This document shows positions 16,580 to 25,197 of a stretch of 64,000 bases of DNA, in pieces. The DNA comes from Prado023 sp963700395. Its GTDB lineage: Bacteria > Actinomycetota > Actinomycetes > S36-B12 > CAIYMF01. Location of the stretch: NCBI GenBank assembly GCA_963700395.1, contig CAVOXI010000001.1, positions 1,240,001-1,304,000 on the forward strand, written 5' to 3'. The notes under the pieces are model-generated. The model ran no database searches and had not been told where the DNA came from. It worked only from the letters and a program-made list of their open reading frames with translations. Positions within the stretch are counted from its first letter, which is position 1; every line of letters begins with the position of its first letter. The position numbers and the translations under genes were made by a program.

Positions 16580-17959
16580 TCAGGCGCCGTCGGCCTCCAC
16601 CTGGAGGAACACATCGAGCAGCGAGCTGCGCCACAGCGATGCCTCGAAGGGCTCGGTGAACTCGAGGATCACGGCCGGCCCCGGCATTGCCATCCGTCCG
16701 CGTCGGACCTCCAGCCGCGTCCCCGAGACCAGGTCGTCGTACGTGCCGTCGGGCAGCTGCACGCGGGCCCGTCCACGGTGGCCGCCCACGTTGAACACCC
16801 CGTACAGGCCGGACGGGCCAACCGGGGCGAGGATCGGACCAGCCGGCCTGGCCCAGGCCAGCTGGACCAGCGGCTCGTCGTCGAGCACCCAGAAGTCCCC
16901 GTGGCGCATCGCCGCATGCTTGGTGCACGCGGTGAGGGTGCGCAGGAACTCCGTCAGCCGGTAGTCGCCCCACGCCACCGGGGCCCTGTCGAACAGCGAG
17001 GGCCACGCCCTGGCCGCCGACTCCTGGCCGGCGTAGATCATGAACGGTCCCCGGCTGAACGCCATCAGCGCGGTCCACGCCCGGGCACGCGCCTGGGTGG
17101 GCGCGAAGCGCATGATCCGGAACTGGTCGTGGTTCTCGACGAACCGGAGCTTGGCGTAGTTCGCCGGAAGGGTCGCGTCCTGCCAGCGCAGCATCTCCAG
17201 GTAGCGCCCGACCGGCTCGCGACCCGTGACCACCGCCTGCCAGATCGACCACAGGTCATGGGAGTACTCGATGTCGAACGCGGCGAACATCTCCGCGTCC
17301 GACCACGTGGGCAGGCCGTGGGCACGGCGGTCCGCAACCCATGTGGGGTGCGGCGACTCGGCCAGCCAGATCAGGCCCGGGCGGACCTCCGCAAGCTCGG
17401 CGCGGGCCTGCAGCCAGAAGTCCACCGGCACCAGCGAGGCGACGTCGCACCGGAATCCGTCCACGCCGCGGTCCGCCCACATCCTGAGGGTGTCGATCAG
17501 GTACCGGGTCAGGTCCGGGTTCGGGTGCTGCAGGTCGATGATGTCGGTCCACGCGGGCACCGTCGTGACCGGGCGGCCCGCCGCGTCCTGGTGGAAGAAC
17601 TCCGGGTGCTCCTCGACCAGGACGCTGTCCGGCGACGTGTGGTTGAAGACCACGTCCATCATCACCTTGAGCCCGGCATCGTGGGCAGCGGCCACGAGCG
17701 CGCCGAAGTCCTGCTCCGTGCCGAGATCCGGATCGACCACGCGGTGGTCGCGGATCGCGTACGGGCTGCCCAGCGTTCCCTTGCGGCCCGCGTGCCCGAT
17801 CGGGTGGATCGGCATGAGGTAGAGCACGTCGACGCCGAGGGCGGCGATCCGGCCCACATCGGCGGTCACGTCAGCCAGGCGGCCCGACGGCCCGTGGTTG
17901 CGTGGGAACACCTGGTAGATCACCAGCGAGCGCACGTCCAAGGGAGTGTCGAGGGCCAC
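16580..17959 (-). CDS. Alpha-amylase-family (GH13) glycosidase
   Basis: A 459-residue GH13 protein, distinct from its neighbour. The conserved regions are present: MMDVVFNHTSPDS, GFRCDVASLVPVDFW with the nucleophile Asp, LIWLAESPHPTW with the acid/base Glu, and RFVENHDQFR. The N-terminus VIYQVFPRNHGPSGRL is typical of amylases acting on cytoplasmic oligosaccharides. There is no signal peptide. I place the start at GTG 17959 (VALDTPLDVRSL) because upstream residues are basic and Gly-rich and lie over the dus hairpin. Substrate is unknown; the pairing with the alpha-glucosidase suggests glycogen or malto-oligosaccharide turnover. Confidence 0.85.
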   Translation of the reverse strand: MALDTPLDVRSLVIYQVFPRNHGPSGRLADVTADVGRIAALGVDVLYLMPIHPIGHAGRKGTLGSPYAIRDHRVVDPDLGTEQDFGALVAAAHDAGLKVMMDVVFNHTSPDSVLVEEHPEFFHQDAAGRPVTTVPAWTDIIDLQHPNPDLTRYLIDTLRMWADRGVDGFRCDVASLVPVDFWLQARAELAEVRPGLIWLAESPHPTWVADRRAHGLPTWSDAEMFAAFDIEYSHDLWSIWQAVVTGREPVGRYLEMLRWQDATLPANYAKLRFVENHDQFRIMRFAPTQARARAWTALMAFSRGPFMIYAGQESAARAWPSLFDRAPVAWGDYRLTEFLRTLTACTKHAAMRHGDFWVLDDEPLVQLAWARPAGPILAPVGPSGLYGVFNVGGHRGRARVQLPDGTYDDLVSGTRLEVRRGRMAMPGPAVILEFTEPFEASLWRSSLLDVFLQVEADGA

Positions 17960-17970
17960 GTCACCGATTC

Positions 17971-17986
17971 TGGCGGCTAACCGCCA
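17971..17986. terminator. Small perfect hairpin over the dus stop codon
   Basis: TGGCGG-CTAA-CCGCCA, a 6-bp stem with a 4-nt loop that contains the dus stop codon. It could end dus transcripts or attenuate read-through into the downstream GH13 gene. Confidence 0.35.
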
Positions 17987-19123
17987 CTGACGCCGATCTC
18001 CGCAGCCGAGAGGTCCGCGGCCCCATCCAGCTCGCAGGAGTCCAGCCAACCGTCGGGCAGGGCCACTCGACGCTGCCCGGAGGTGCGCCCACGTGGTCCG
18101 GCCGCGACGAGGCTGGGGTAGGGCTGTTCAGGGTCGATTCCCGAGAGCAGGTCGTCCAGCTCGGACAACGTGCCCACCGTGCCCAGCGCGGCCCGGATCG
18201 GCTGCGCGACCCGGAACCCCTTGAGGTACCACGCGATGTGCTTGCGGATGTCCCGGCAGCCCTTGAGCTCGTCGCCATGCATCGCCCCCAGGAGCTCGGC
18301 ATGACGGCGCAGGACGGCCAGCACCTCGCCCGAGGTCGGCTCGGGCGGTGGTGGGGCGCCGGCGAACGCCGCCGCCAGCTGGCCGAACAGCCACGGCCTT
18401 CCGAGGCACCCCCGGCCGACCACCACGCCGGCGCACCCGGTCTGCTCGATCATGCGCAGGGCGTCGTCCGCAGTCCAGATGTCGCCGTTGCCCAGGACCG
18501 GGACACCGAGCGGGGCAAGCTCCTGCGACCAGCCGGGCGATCGCCGACCAGTCGGCTTGGCCGCCGTACATCTGCTCGGCGGTGCGCCCGTGCAGGGCCA
18601 CCCACGCCGCGCCCTCCTGAGCCGCAGCACGCCCTGCCTCGAGGTAGGTCAGGTGCTCGTCGTCGATCCCCTTGCGCATCTTGACCGTGACCGGGACCCG
18701 CCCGTCCGCCGCGGCCACTGCACCTGCCACCACCTCCCGGAACAGGTCGCGCTTCCACGGCAGTGCCGAGCCGCCACCCTTGCGCGTCACCTTGGGCACG
18801 GGGCATCCGAAGTTGAGGTCGACGTGGTCGGCGAGGTCCTCGGTCACCACCATCCGAACCGCAGCGGCGATGATCGCCGGGTCCACGCCGTAGAGCTGCA
18901 GCGATCGTGGCGCCTCGTCGGCGTCGAACCGGATCAGGTCCATCGTCTCGTCGTTGCGCTCGATCAGGGCGCGCGAGGTGATCATCTCCGACACGTAGAT
19001 GCCCGCTCCCGACTCGCGGCACAGTCGCCGGAACGCCCGGTTCGTGATCCCGGCCATCGGCGCGAGCACGACCGGTGGATCCACCGGGAGGCCGCCGATC
19101 AGCGGGAGGGAGCATGGAGCCAT
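17977..19123 (-). CDS. dus: tRNA-dihydrouridine synthase, reading frame interrupted near 18526
   Basis: An FMN enzyme that reduces uridines in the tRNA D-loop. The first frame (19123 to about 18530) gives PVVLAPMAGITNRAFRRLC, LNFGCPVPKVTRKGGGSAL with the catalytic Cys, and TVKMRKGIDD. The second frame (from about 18525) gives PVLGNGDIWTADDALRM, GVVVGRGCLGRPWLF and the C-terminal helical domain. They join cleanly (ARLV + QELAPLGVPVLGNG) if one base in GTCGCAGGAG is extra. The joined protein, 381 residues, has normal length for the DusB type. An indel in otherwise intact sequence points to a sequencing error rather than a decayed gene. Confidence 0.85.
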
Positions 19124-19208
19124 GTCCCTCGAAACGGCGATGGTCGGGCCGCGACGGACGGCCGCGAGGGACGGCCGCGCTGCGTCGGGCCAGTGCCGTC
19201 CGGTCAGG

Positions 19209-19619
19209 TCAGGCCGGGCCGTGCACCTGCAGGCTCAGGAGGCCCTGCGACTCGGTGGCGACGACGGAGACCATCCCGCCGGGCGTCCGGGCCCGGCACA
19301 GCTGCTGGTCGCCCAGGACGTCCACAGCGTTCGGGCACTGGACCTCGGAGACCGGCGTGGTGGAGCCCGCCAGCAGGTCCTCGATCGCCTGTTCGATCGA
19401 CTCGCCCTGCGCCAGTGAGCCCTCGACGCTGGTGACGGGGACCGGAGGCGCCTCGCGCCAGTCGTTGTCGAACTGCACGAGGGTCCCGAAGCCGTACCCG
19501 ACGGCGAGGCAGACCAGGACACCGAGGCCGAACATCGGGAGCCGCTCGATCAGGCCCCTGCCCTCGACCTCGTCGGTGATGACGACGGGGGCGGCAGTGG
19601 GTCTTTCGAGGATCGCCAT
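19209..19619 (-). CDS. Membrane-anchored protein with DUF4333-like domain
   Basis: A 136-residue protein. A polar N-terminus of about 30 residues ends in a basic patch, followed by one membrane helix (MFGLGVLVCLAVGYGFGTLV). The outer part has a conserved pair of cysteines (VQCPNAVDVLGDQQLCRART) and a short beta-rich end. The Cys-Pro ... Cys pattern is that of the small extracytoplasmic DUF4333 fold found in actinomycetes, of unknown function; the similarity is by eye. The start at 19619 (MAILERP) is chosen because upstream residues look non-coding. It stands alone between dus and glyS. Confidence 0.6.
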   Translation of the reverse strand: MAILERPTAAPVVITDEVEGRGLIERLPMFGLGVLVCLAVGYGFGTLVQFDNDWREAPPVPVTSVEGSLAQGESIEQAIEDLLAGSTTPVSEVQCPNAVDVLGDQQLCRARTPGGMVSVVATESQGLLSLQVHGPA

Positions 19620-19825
19620 GGACGTTCCCAACCGTGAGTGCGGGTCCCCAACGGGCCCACGAACATTCACGCTATGCCCGTGGGCCGTCGCCCCGGAACA
19701 CCCGGGACGCCCCGTTCACCCAACGTTCACCCGCCGGCCACGAGCGCGCCAACCTGGGCGAGACGTCTGTCACATCCTCCGGGATCGCCCGTCACGTGGG
19801 CGGTCCGCCGGTCCTGGTGAGCCGA

Positions 19826-21220
19826 TCAGTAGGCCGGAAGGCGCTCGGCGAGCCACGTGCGCAGGCCCGCCAGCGGGATGCGCTCCTGGGCCATCGAGTC
19901 GCGCTCGCGCACGGTGACGGCCTGGTCGGTGAGGGTGTCGAAGTCGACCGTCACGCAGAACGGCGTGCCGATCTCGTCCTGGCGCCGGTAGCGCCGCCCG
20001 ATCGCGCCGGCGTCGTCGAAGTCGACGTTCCACGTCCGGCGCAGCTCGGCCGCGAGGTCCCGGGCCACCGGCGAGAGGTCCGCGTTGCGTGACAGCGGCA
20101 GCACCGCGACCTTGACGGGTGCCAGGCGTGGGTCGAGGCGCAGGACGGTGCGCTTGTCGACACCGCCCTTCGCGTTGGGGGCCTCGTCCTCGTCGTAGGC
20201 ATCGAGCAGGAAGGCCAGGACGCAGCGCGTGAGCCCCGCCGCCGGCTCGATGACGTAGGGCACCCAGCGCTCGCCGGACTCCTGGTCGAAGAAGCTCAGG
20301 TCCACGCCGGACTTCTCCGAGTGGGTGCGCAGGTCGAAGTCGGTCCGGTTGGCGATGCCCTCGAGCTCGGCGAACTCCGAGCCGGCGAACGTGAAGCGGT
20401 ACTCGATGTCGACCGTGCGCTTGGAGTAGTGCGACAGCTTCTCCTTGGGGTGCTCGAAGAACCGGAGGTTCTCCGGCTTCAGTCCCAGGTCGATGTACCA
20501 GTCCCAGCGGGCCTTGAGCCAGTACTCGTGCCACTCCTCGTCCGTGCCGGGCTTGACGAAGAACTCCATCTCCATCTGCTCGAACTCCCGCGTCCGGAAG
20601 ATGAAGTTGCCCGGGGTGATCTCGTTGCGGAAGCTCTTGCCCGTCTGGCCGATGCCGAACGGCGGCTTCTTGCGCGAGGTGTTGGCGACGTTGAGGTAGT
20701 TCACGAAGATGCCCTGCGCGGTCTCGGGGCGCAGGTAGTGCAGGGCGCCGGCCTCCTCGACCGGGCCGACCGTCGTGCGCAGCATGCCGTTGAAGTCACG
20801 CGGCTCGGTGAACTGCCCGCGGGTCCCGCAGGCGGTGCACACGATCTCCTCGAGCCCGGTCGCCGGGCGGCCGTGCTTCTCCTCGAACGCCTCGAGCAGG
20901 GTGTCCGCGCGCCAGCGCTTGTGGCACTGCTTGCACTCGGTGAGTGGGTCGACGAACGCGTTGACGTGCCCGGAGGCCTCCCAGACCTGGGGCGCGAGGA
21001 TCACCGAGGAGTCCAGGCCGACGACGTCGTCGCGACCGCGCACGACCGACTGCCACCACGACCGGCGGATGTTCTCCTTGAGCTCCACGCCCAGCGGTCC
21101 GTAGTCCCACGCGGATCGGGTCCCGCCGTAGATCTCCGAGCAGGGGTAGACGAACCCGCGGCGCTTGCTCAGGTTCACCACGGATTCCACGCGTGCGTCG
21201 GGCTTGGTCGGCTTGGCCAT
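19826..21220 (-). CDS. glyS: Glycyl-tRNA synthetase (single-chain, class II)
   Basis: A 464-residue alpha2-type glycyl-tRNA synthetase. It opens with the typical RGFVYPCSEIYGGTRSAWDYGPLGVELK. It continues with a zinc-finger-like insert (CKQCHKRW ... CTACGTRGQF), motif 2 as GQTGKSFRNEITPGNFIFRTREFEQMEMEFF, and motif 3 with VIEPAAGLTRCVLAFLLDAY. The C-terminal anticodon-binding domain is complete (APVKVAVLPLSRN ... GTPFCVTVDFDTL). Actinomycetes use this form rather than the alpha2-beta2 GlyQS enzyme. It is divergent from a small membrane-protein gene across 121 bp, which must hold both promoters. Confidence 0.96.
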   Translation of the reverse strand: MAKPTKPDARVESVVNLSKRRGFVYPCSEIYGGTRSAWDYGPLGVELKENIRRSWWQSVVRGRDDVVGLDSSVILAPQVWEASGHVNAFVDPLTECKQCHKRWRADTLLEAFEEKHGRPATGLEEIVCTACGTRGQFTEPRDFNGMLRTTVGPVEEAGALHYLRPETAQGIFVNYLNVANTSRKKPPFGIGQTGKSFRNEITPGNFIFRTREFEQMEMEFFVKPGTDEEWHEYWLKARWDWYIDLGLKPENLRFFEHPKEKLSHYSKRTVDIEYRFTFAGSEFAELEGIANRTDFDLRTHSEKSGVDLSFFDQESGERWVPYVIEPAAGLTRCVLAFLLDAYDEDEAPNAKGGVDKRTVLRLDPRLAPVKVAVLPLSRNADLSPVARDLAAELRRTWNVDFDDAGAIGRRYRRQDEIGTPFCVTVDFDTLTDQAVTVRERDSMAQERIPLAGLRTWLAERLPAY

Positions 21221-21329
21221 CGGATCTCCAGGGTCTGGGGAGGTTCACGTCAGGGGTCGGCGCTCTCCGCTGGCGGGCGCACCGGCTTATGGCGTCCAAC
21301 CCTACCTGCACCCTGCCGGGTGGATCGGC

Positions 21330-21335
21330 GACAAT
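21330..21335 (+). promoter_or_regulatory. -10 hexamer of a leaderless promoter (DUF6703-like gene)
   Basis: GACAAT, 6 nt before the ATG at 21342. No ribosome site precedes the ATG. Confidence 0.4.
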
Positions 21336-21341
21336 CAGGGC

Positions 21342-21729
21342 ATGGCCAAGAAGCGGGTGCACCGCCCAGAAGGATCCCGACCGGTCGCGCAGCCGGAGGT
21401 GCGACCCTCGGCGTCGCGCCCCGGCCCCTCCCCGGTCGCCGGCGTGAGCCTGCGCGGCCGGTTCGAGGCTGCCAGCCGCCCGATCCTCCTGCGCATGCAG
21501 GCGCTGCCGGCCTTCCTGATCCCCGTGGCACTCGGGATCCTGCTGTTCCTGGGCCTGACCCTCAACGCAGCCTGGTCGGGCGTCCTGCTGATCATCATCG
21601 CCCTGTTCCTGTCGTGGTTGACGGCGGTGTCGTGGCCGGGCATCACCACGCCGCAGCCGGATCATCCGCGTTGCCGTGAACACCGGCGTGCTCGCCCTGG
21701 GCGTGCTGAAGATCCTGGGTCGGCTCTGA
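21342..21729 (+). CDS. DUF6703-like small membrane protein, reading frame interrupted near 21657
   Basis: About 128 residues once the frame is repaired. A basic Pro/Arg-rich N-terminus of about 40 residues is followed by hydrophobic segments (ALPAFLIPVALGILLFLGL and WSGVLLIIIALFLSWL). After ITTPQ the main frame turns into low-complexity PDHPRCREHRRAR. The neighbouring frame instead continues RIIRVAVNTGVLALGVLKIL-GRL and stops at 21727, a sensible membrane C-terminus. One extra C in CAGCCGG (21657-21658) explains this. The family identification (DUF6703, actinomycete-only, unknown function) is from memory of its layout. It is divergent from glyS and tail-to-tail with uppS. Confidence 0.6.
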
Positions 21730-21730
21730 C

Positions 21731-22603
21731 CTACCCGGGCGGCGCCGCGTCGTCGGGGTCGCCCGGGTCATTGGGGATCGCGCCACCGTAGCGGCGGTCC
21801 CTGTCGGCGTAGATCTCGCAGGCACGCCACAGGTCCAGCCGGTCGAAGTCCGGCCAGAGCGTGTCGAGGAAGACCAGCTCGGCGTAGGCCGACTGCCAGA
21901 GCAGGAAGTTCGAGGTCCGCTGCTCCCCCGACGAGCGCACGAAGAGGTCCACGTCCGGCATGTCCGGCTCGTCGAGGTAGCGGACCACCATCGCCTCGTC
22001 CACCTGGTCCGGGCGGACGCGCCCAGCCTGCACGTCGGCGGCCAGCGCCGCCGCGGCATCGGCGATCTCCGCACGCCCGCCGTAGTTCACGCACATCGCC
22101 AGGGTCATCCCCGAGTTCGAGGCGGTGAGCTCCTCAGCGCGCTCCAGCTCGGAGATGACGCTGCCCCACAGCTTCGGCCGGCGACCCACCCAGCGGATCC
22201 GCACGCCCATCTCGTTGAGCTGGTCGCGGCGCCGGCGGATGACGTCGCGGTTGAACCCCATCAGGAAGCGGACCTCGTCGGGCGAGCGCTTCCAGTTCTC
22301 GGTCGAGAACGCGTAGGCCGACAGGTACTCGATCCCCAGCTCGAGGGCGCCGTTGACGCAGTCCAGCAGCGCGCCCTCGCCCGCCTCGTGCCCGGCGGTC
22401 CGGGGCAGGCCACGTTCCTTGGCCCAGCGGCCGTTGCCGTCCATGACGATCGCCACATGCTTCGGGATCAGCTCCGCGGGTATGGCCGGGGGGCGGGCAC
22501 CCGACACGTGCGGCGTCGGCGCCAGGACCTGTGCACCTGCGGGATCGAGCCCATCCGGGGTCGGCCGCCCGCGCCGCCACCAGGATCCCGAGCTCTCCGC
22601 CAT
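21731..22603 (-). CDS. uppS: Isoprenyl transferase (undecaprenyl/decaprenyl diphosphate synthase)
   Basis: A 290-residue cis-prenyltransferase that elongates allylic diphosphates with IPP to make the polyprenyl carrier for cell-wall synthesis. Conserved regions are complete: HVAIVMDGNGRWAKERGLPR with the catalytic Asp, YLSAYAFSTENWKRSPDEV, and DLFVRSSGEQRTSNFLLWQSAYAELVF, with the Glu and Arg of region V. The N-terminal 50 residues (SWWRRGRPTPDGLDPAGAQVLAP) are an actinomycete extension. The start at 22603 has GGGAGG 8 nt upstream. It ends 1 bp past the stop of the convergent DUF6703-like gene. Confidence 0.94.
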   Translation of the reverse strand: MAESSGSWWRRGRPTPDGLDPAGAQVLAPTPHVSGARPPAIPAELIPKHVAIVMDGNGRWAKERGLPRTAGHEAGEGALLDCVNGALELGIEYLSAYAFSTENWKRSPDEVRFLMGFNRDVIRRRRDQLNEMGVRIRWVGRRPKLWGSVISELERAEELTASNSGMTLAMCVNYGGRAEIADAAAALAADVQAGRVRPDQVDEAMVVRYLDEPDMPDVDLFVRSSGEQRTSNFLLWQSAYAELVFLDTLWPDFDRLDLWRACEIYADRDRRYGGAIPNDPGDPDDAAPPG

Positions 22604-22731
22604 GACGCCATCCTCCCGCCGACCGGGGTCCCGTTGCCGGTTGCGACTCGCGCAGCTGCCGTGGTGTCGGAACGCTGCCCCCGGGGCGGACCCAGCGCGC
22701 GCCACACTCCCATGCGCGGGATGCTGGGGGC

Positions 22732-23346
22732 ATGGACGACGCGCGCACGGACACTGCTCACGGCGACGGGGCGCCGTCGGCTCAGATGGGGCATCCGGTC
22801 TGGGCCAACGCGCACCGGGTGACCCCCTTCCTCTACGTCGGGGGTTCGCTGCGCAGCGGCGACGCTGATCCCGGCACGGTCCTCAACGAGCTGCAGGGCC
22901 ACGGCCTGACGCACATCCTCGACTGCCGGACCGAGACCTCGGACGAGAGGCTGGTGGCCCAGCTCGCCCCGGACGTGCAGTACCACCAGGCCGGGACCGA
23001 GGACGAGGCAGCGGGCACCGCTGAGGGCTGGTTCGACAGCGGCGTGAGCTTCGCGCGGGAGGCGCTCAAGGTCCCCGGAGCCGTCCTGCTGACCCACTGC
23101 GCCCTGGGCCAGGCGCGGGGGCCGTCCATGGCCTACGCGGTGCTCCTCGACCAGGGGTACGACCCGGGCGAGGCACTGCTCATGATCACCGAGGCACGGC
23201 CCGAGGCGAAGGCCTCCTACGCCGAGCACGCCCTGGACTGGCACCTGAACCGCACCGGGGCCACCGAGGCTGAGCGCAGCGCTGCCTTCGAGTCGCTGAA
23301 GGCCGCACGCGGGCACGTCGGCGGCTGGCATCACAGACGGCACTGA
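22732..23346 (+). CDS. Dual-specificity protein phosphatase-like protein
   Basis: A 204-residue protein with a cysteine-phosphatase fold. The catalytic P-loop is HCALGQARGPSMAYA, matching HC-X5-R with the usual following Ser replaced by Gly-Pro-Ser. Upstream, THILDCRTETSDERL supplies the general-acid loop region and RVTPFLYVGGSLRSGD the start of the fold. Likely substrates are phosphoproteins or other phosphate esters; the specific target is unknown. A GATGCT hexamer 6 nt before the ATG fits a leaderless transcript. It is divergent from uppS and converges with recO. Confidence 0.75.
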   Translation: MDDARTDTAHGDGAPSAQMGHPVWANAHRVTPFLYVGGSLRSGDADPGTVLNELQGHGLTHILDCRTETSDERLVAQLAPDVQYHQAGTEDEAAGTAEGWFDSGVSFAREALKVPGAVLLTHCALGQARGPSMAYAVLLDQGYDPGEALLMITEARPEAKASYAEHALDWHLNRTGATEAERSAAFESLKAARGHVGGWHHRRH

Positions 23347-23382
23347 GCGCAGGGTCCGCGGCGGCGTCGCTGCTGCGCTCAG
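23343..23382. terminator. Hairpin between convergent phosphatase and recO genes
   Basis: CTGAGCGCAG (23343-23352) and CTGCGCTCAG (23373-23382) form a perfect 10-bp stem with a 20-nt loop. The left arm covers the stop codon of the phosphatase gene. It can serve both directions. Confidence 0.6.
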
Positions 23383-23401
23383 GTGGCGTCGCTGCTCCGC
23401 C

Positions 23402-24133
23402 TCAGGTCCGCTCGACCAGGGGCAGGGACTTCAGCTGCCGCTCGAGGTGCCACTGGAGGTATGCCGCGACCAACCCGGACGCCTCGCGCCGCGCCCGTTC
23501 ATCGGAGGCCTCAGCAACCTCCCAGTCGCCGGAGAGCAGCGCACCGAGCAGCTCCAGGGTCGCGGGCCGGGGGGATGCGGATCCGGGGACCCGGCAGTCG
23601 GGGCACAGCGCCCCCCCGCCGGGCAGGCTGAACGCCCGATGGGGGCCGGCCTCCCCGCAGCGCGCACACGCATCGAAGGACGCCGCCCAGCCGGCGATCG
23701 CCAGCGACCGGACGAGGTACGCATCGAGCACGAGCCCGGGCGGGTGGTCGCGCTGGGCCAGTGCGCGCAGCCCGGCGACCAGGAGCTGGAACTGCGCCGG
23801 CGCGGGCTCACGCTCCTCGGGAGTCAGGCGCTCGGCCGTCTCGCAGATGGCCTGCGCCGACGTCCAGCGGGAGTAGTCGCCGGAGAGGTCGGCCCCGAAG
23901 GAGAACAGCGACTCGACCTGCGTCACCGAGTCCAGCGACCGGCCGATGTGGAACTGCGCGTCGACGAGCCCCATCGGCTCGAGCCGGGCGCCGAACTTCG
24001 AGCTGGTCCGACGGACCCCCCGCGCGACGGCCCGCACCCGGCCGTGGCTGCGCGTGAGCAGGGTGATGATCCGGTCGGCCTCACCGAGCTTGTGCGTGCG
24101 CAGCACCACCCCGGAGTCGCGGTACGTCGGCAC
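23402..24133 (-). CDS. recO: DNA repair protein RecO
   Basis: A 243-residue recombination mediator that helps RecR load RecA on SSB-coated single strands. The N-terminal OB-fold begins YRDSGVVLRTHKLGEADRIITLL and contains RVRAVARGVRRTSSKFGARLEP. The C-terminal helical domain carries the zinc-binding cysteines (CARCGEAG ... CPDC). The start is GTG at 24133, with CACAAT 6 nt upstream, so it appears leaderless and separately transcribed from era even though the two are in the usual era-recO order. A 45-bp hairpin repeat lies between them. Confidence 0.93.
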   Translation of the reverse strand: MPTYRDSGVVLRTHKLGEADRIITLLTRSHGRVRAVARGVRRTSSKFGARLEPMGLVDAQFHIGRSLDSVTQVESLFSFGADLSGDYSRWTSAQAICETAERLTPEEREPAPAQFQLLVAGLRALAQRDHPPGLVLDAYLVRSLAIAGWAASFDACARCGEAGPHRAFSLPGGGALCPDCRVPGSASPRPATLELLGALLSGDWEVAEASDERARREASGLVAAYLQWHLERQLKSLPLVERT

Positions 24134-24139
24134 CGACCC

Positions 24140-24145
24140 ATTGTG
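24140..24145 (-). promoter_or_regulatory. -10 hexamer of a leaderless promoter (recO)
   Basis: CACAAT on the minus strand, 6 nt before the GTG at 24133. It supports recO having its own promoter downstream of the hairpin after era. Confidence 0.4.
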
Positions 24146-24216
24146 CGCCCCCGGCGGACCCCCTGCCGGGACCGAGGCACGCGGCGGACCGGTCGTACGC
24201 AGGGTCGCGGCGCGTC

Positions 24217-24261
24217 GGTGTGTACGGAATCGACCATCGGATGGTCGATTCCGTACACACC
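24217..24261. repeat. 45-bp perfect palindrome, copy 1 (after era)
   Basis: Two 21-bp arms, 24217-24237 and 24241-24261, are exact reverse complements around the 3-bp loop CGG. The left arm begins GGTGTGTACGG and ends GACCAT. It starts 6 nt after the era stop codon, and the recO promoter lies beyond it. A second copy is at 53136-53180. The arms are about 50% GC in a much more GC-rich surrounding. Most likely an intrinsic terminator without a U-tract. Confidence 0.9.
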
Positions 24262-24267
24262 ACCACG

Positions 24268-25197
24268 TCAGAAGCCGAGGCGGCGCAGCTGCTTGGGGTC
24301 GCGCTGCCACTCCTTGGCGACCTTGACGTGCAGGTCGAGGTACACGGGCGTTCCCATCATCGCCTCGATCGCCGCGCGGGACCGCGTGCCCACCTCGCGC
24401 AGCCGGGCCCCCTTGGCCCCGATCACGATGGCCTTCTGCGACGACCGCTCGACGTACAGGTTCGCGTGGATGTCCATCAGGGGGCGATCCGGGTGCCGGT
24501 CCTCGCGCATCCCCATCTCCTCGACGACCACCGCGATCGAGTGCGGGAGCTCGTCGCTGACGCCCTCGAGGGCAGCCTCGCGGATGAGCTCGGCGACCAT
24601 GATGATCTCCGGCTCGTCGGTGAGCTCGCCGTCGGGGTAGAGGGCCGGACCGACGGGGAGCGTGGCCACGAACTCCGCGATCACGTCGTCGAGCTGCTCC
24701 CCGGCCTTCGCCGAGACCGGCACCACCGCCGCCCACTCGAGGCTCGCGGCCACGCCCAGCTCGCCCACGGCGATCAGCTTGGGGGCCAGGTTGGGCCGGG
24801 AGATCCGGTCGGTCTTGGTGACCAGTGCGATCACCGGGGTGCGCGTCCCGCCCCGGGTGGCCCCCGCGAGGCGATGGGCGATGCGGCGGTCGCCGGGACC
24901 GATCTCCTCGTCGGCGGGCAGGCACAGGGCGATGGCGTCCACCTCGGCCCACTGCTGCTCGACGAGGGCGTTGAGCCGCTCACCGAGGGCGTTGCGCGGC
25001 CGGTGGATCCCTGGAGTGTCGACGAGCACGACCTGGGCGTCGGGCAGGTGGATCATCCCGCGGATGACCCGCCGGGTGGTCTGCGGCTTGCTCGAGGTGA
25101 TGGCCACCTTCTGGCCGACCAGGGCATTGGTGAGCGTGGACTTGCCGGCATTGGGCCGCCCGACGATGGCGACGAAGCCGCTGCGGTGCTCGGTCAT
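24268..25197 (-). CDS. era: GTPase Era
   Basis: A 309-residue Ras-like GTPase that binds 16S rRNA and supports 30S subunit maturation. G1 is GRPNAGKST (13-21), G3 is DTPGIH, and G4 is TKTD (NKxD variant usual in actinomycetes). The C-terminal KH RNA-binding domain has AIVIGAKGARLREVGTRSR. It overlaps the preceding CNNM gene by 4 nt (ATGA), forming the tail of the phoH-ybeY-CNNM-era operon. A hairpin repeat directly follows the stop. Confidence 0.96.
   Translation of the reverse strand: MTEHRSGFVAIVGRPNAGKSTLTNALVGQKVAITSSKPQTTRRVIRGMIHLPDAQVVLVDTPGIHRPRNALGERLNALVEQQWAEVDAIALCLPADEEIGPGDRRIAHRLAGATRGGTRTPVIALVTKTDRISRPNLAPKLIAVGELGVAASLEWAAVVPVSAKAGEQLDDVIAEFVATLPVGPALYPDGELTDEPEIIMVAELIREAALEGVSDELPHSIAVVVEEMGMREDRHPDRPLMDIHANLYVERSSQKAIVIGAKGARLREVGTRSRAAIEAMMGTPVYLDLHVKVAKEWQRDPKQLRRLGF

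Noticed and set aside
21221..21341. T-box or other riboswitch in front of glyS
   Set aside because: The divergent interval is only 121 bp and holds no T-box core or glycine-riboswitch-like stem that I can recognise.
24217..24261. The 45-bp palindrome as a CRISPR repeat or phage attachment site
   Set aside because: Only two copies exist and they are 29 kb apart, with no spacers, no cas genes and no integrase. It is a perfect hairpin placed after gene ends, which suits a terminator better.
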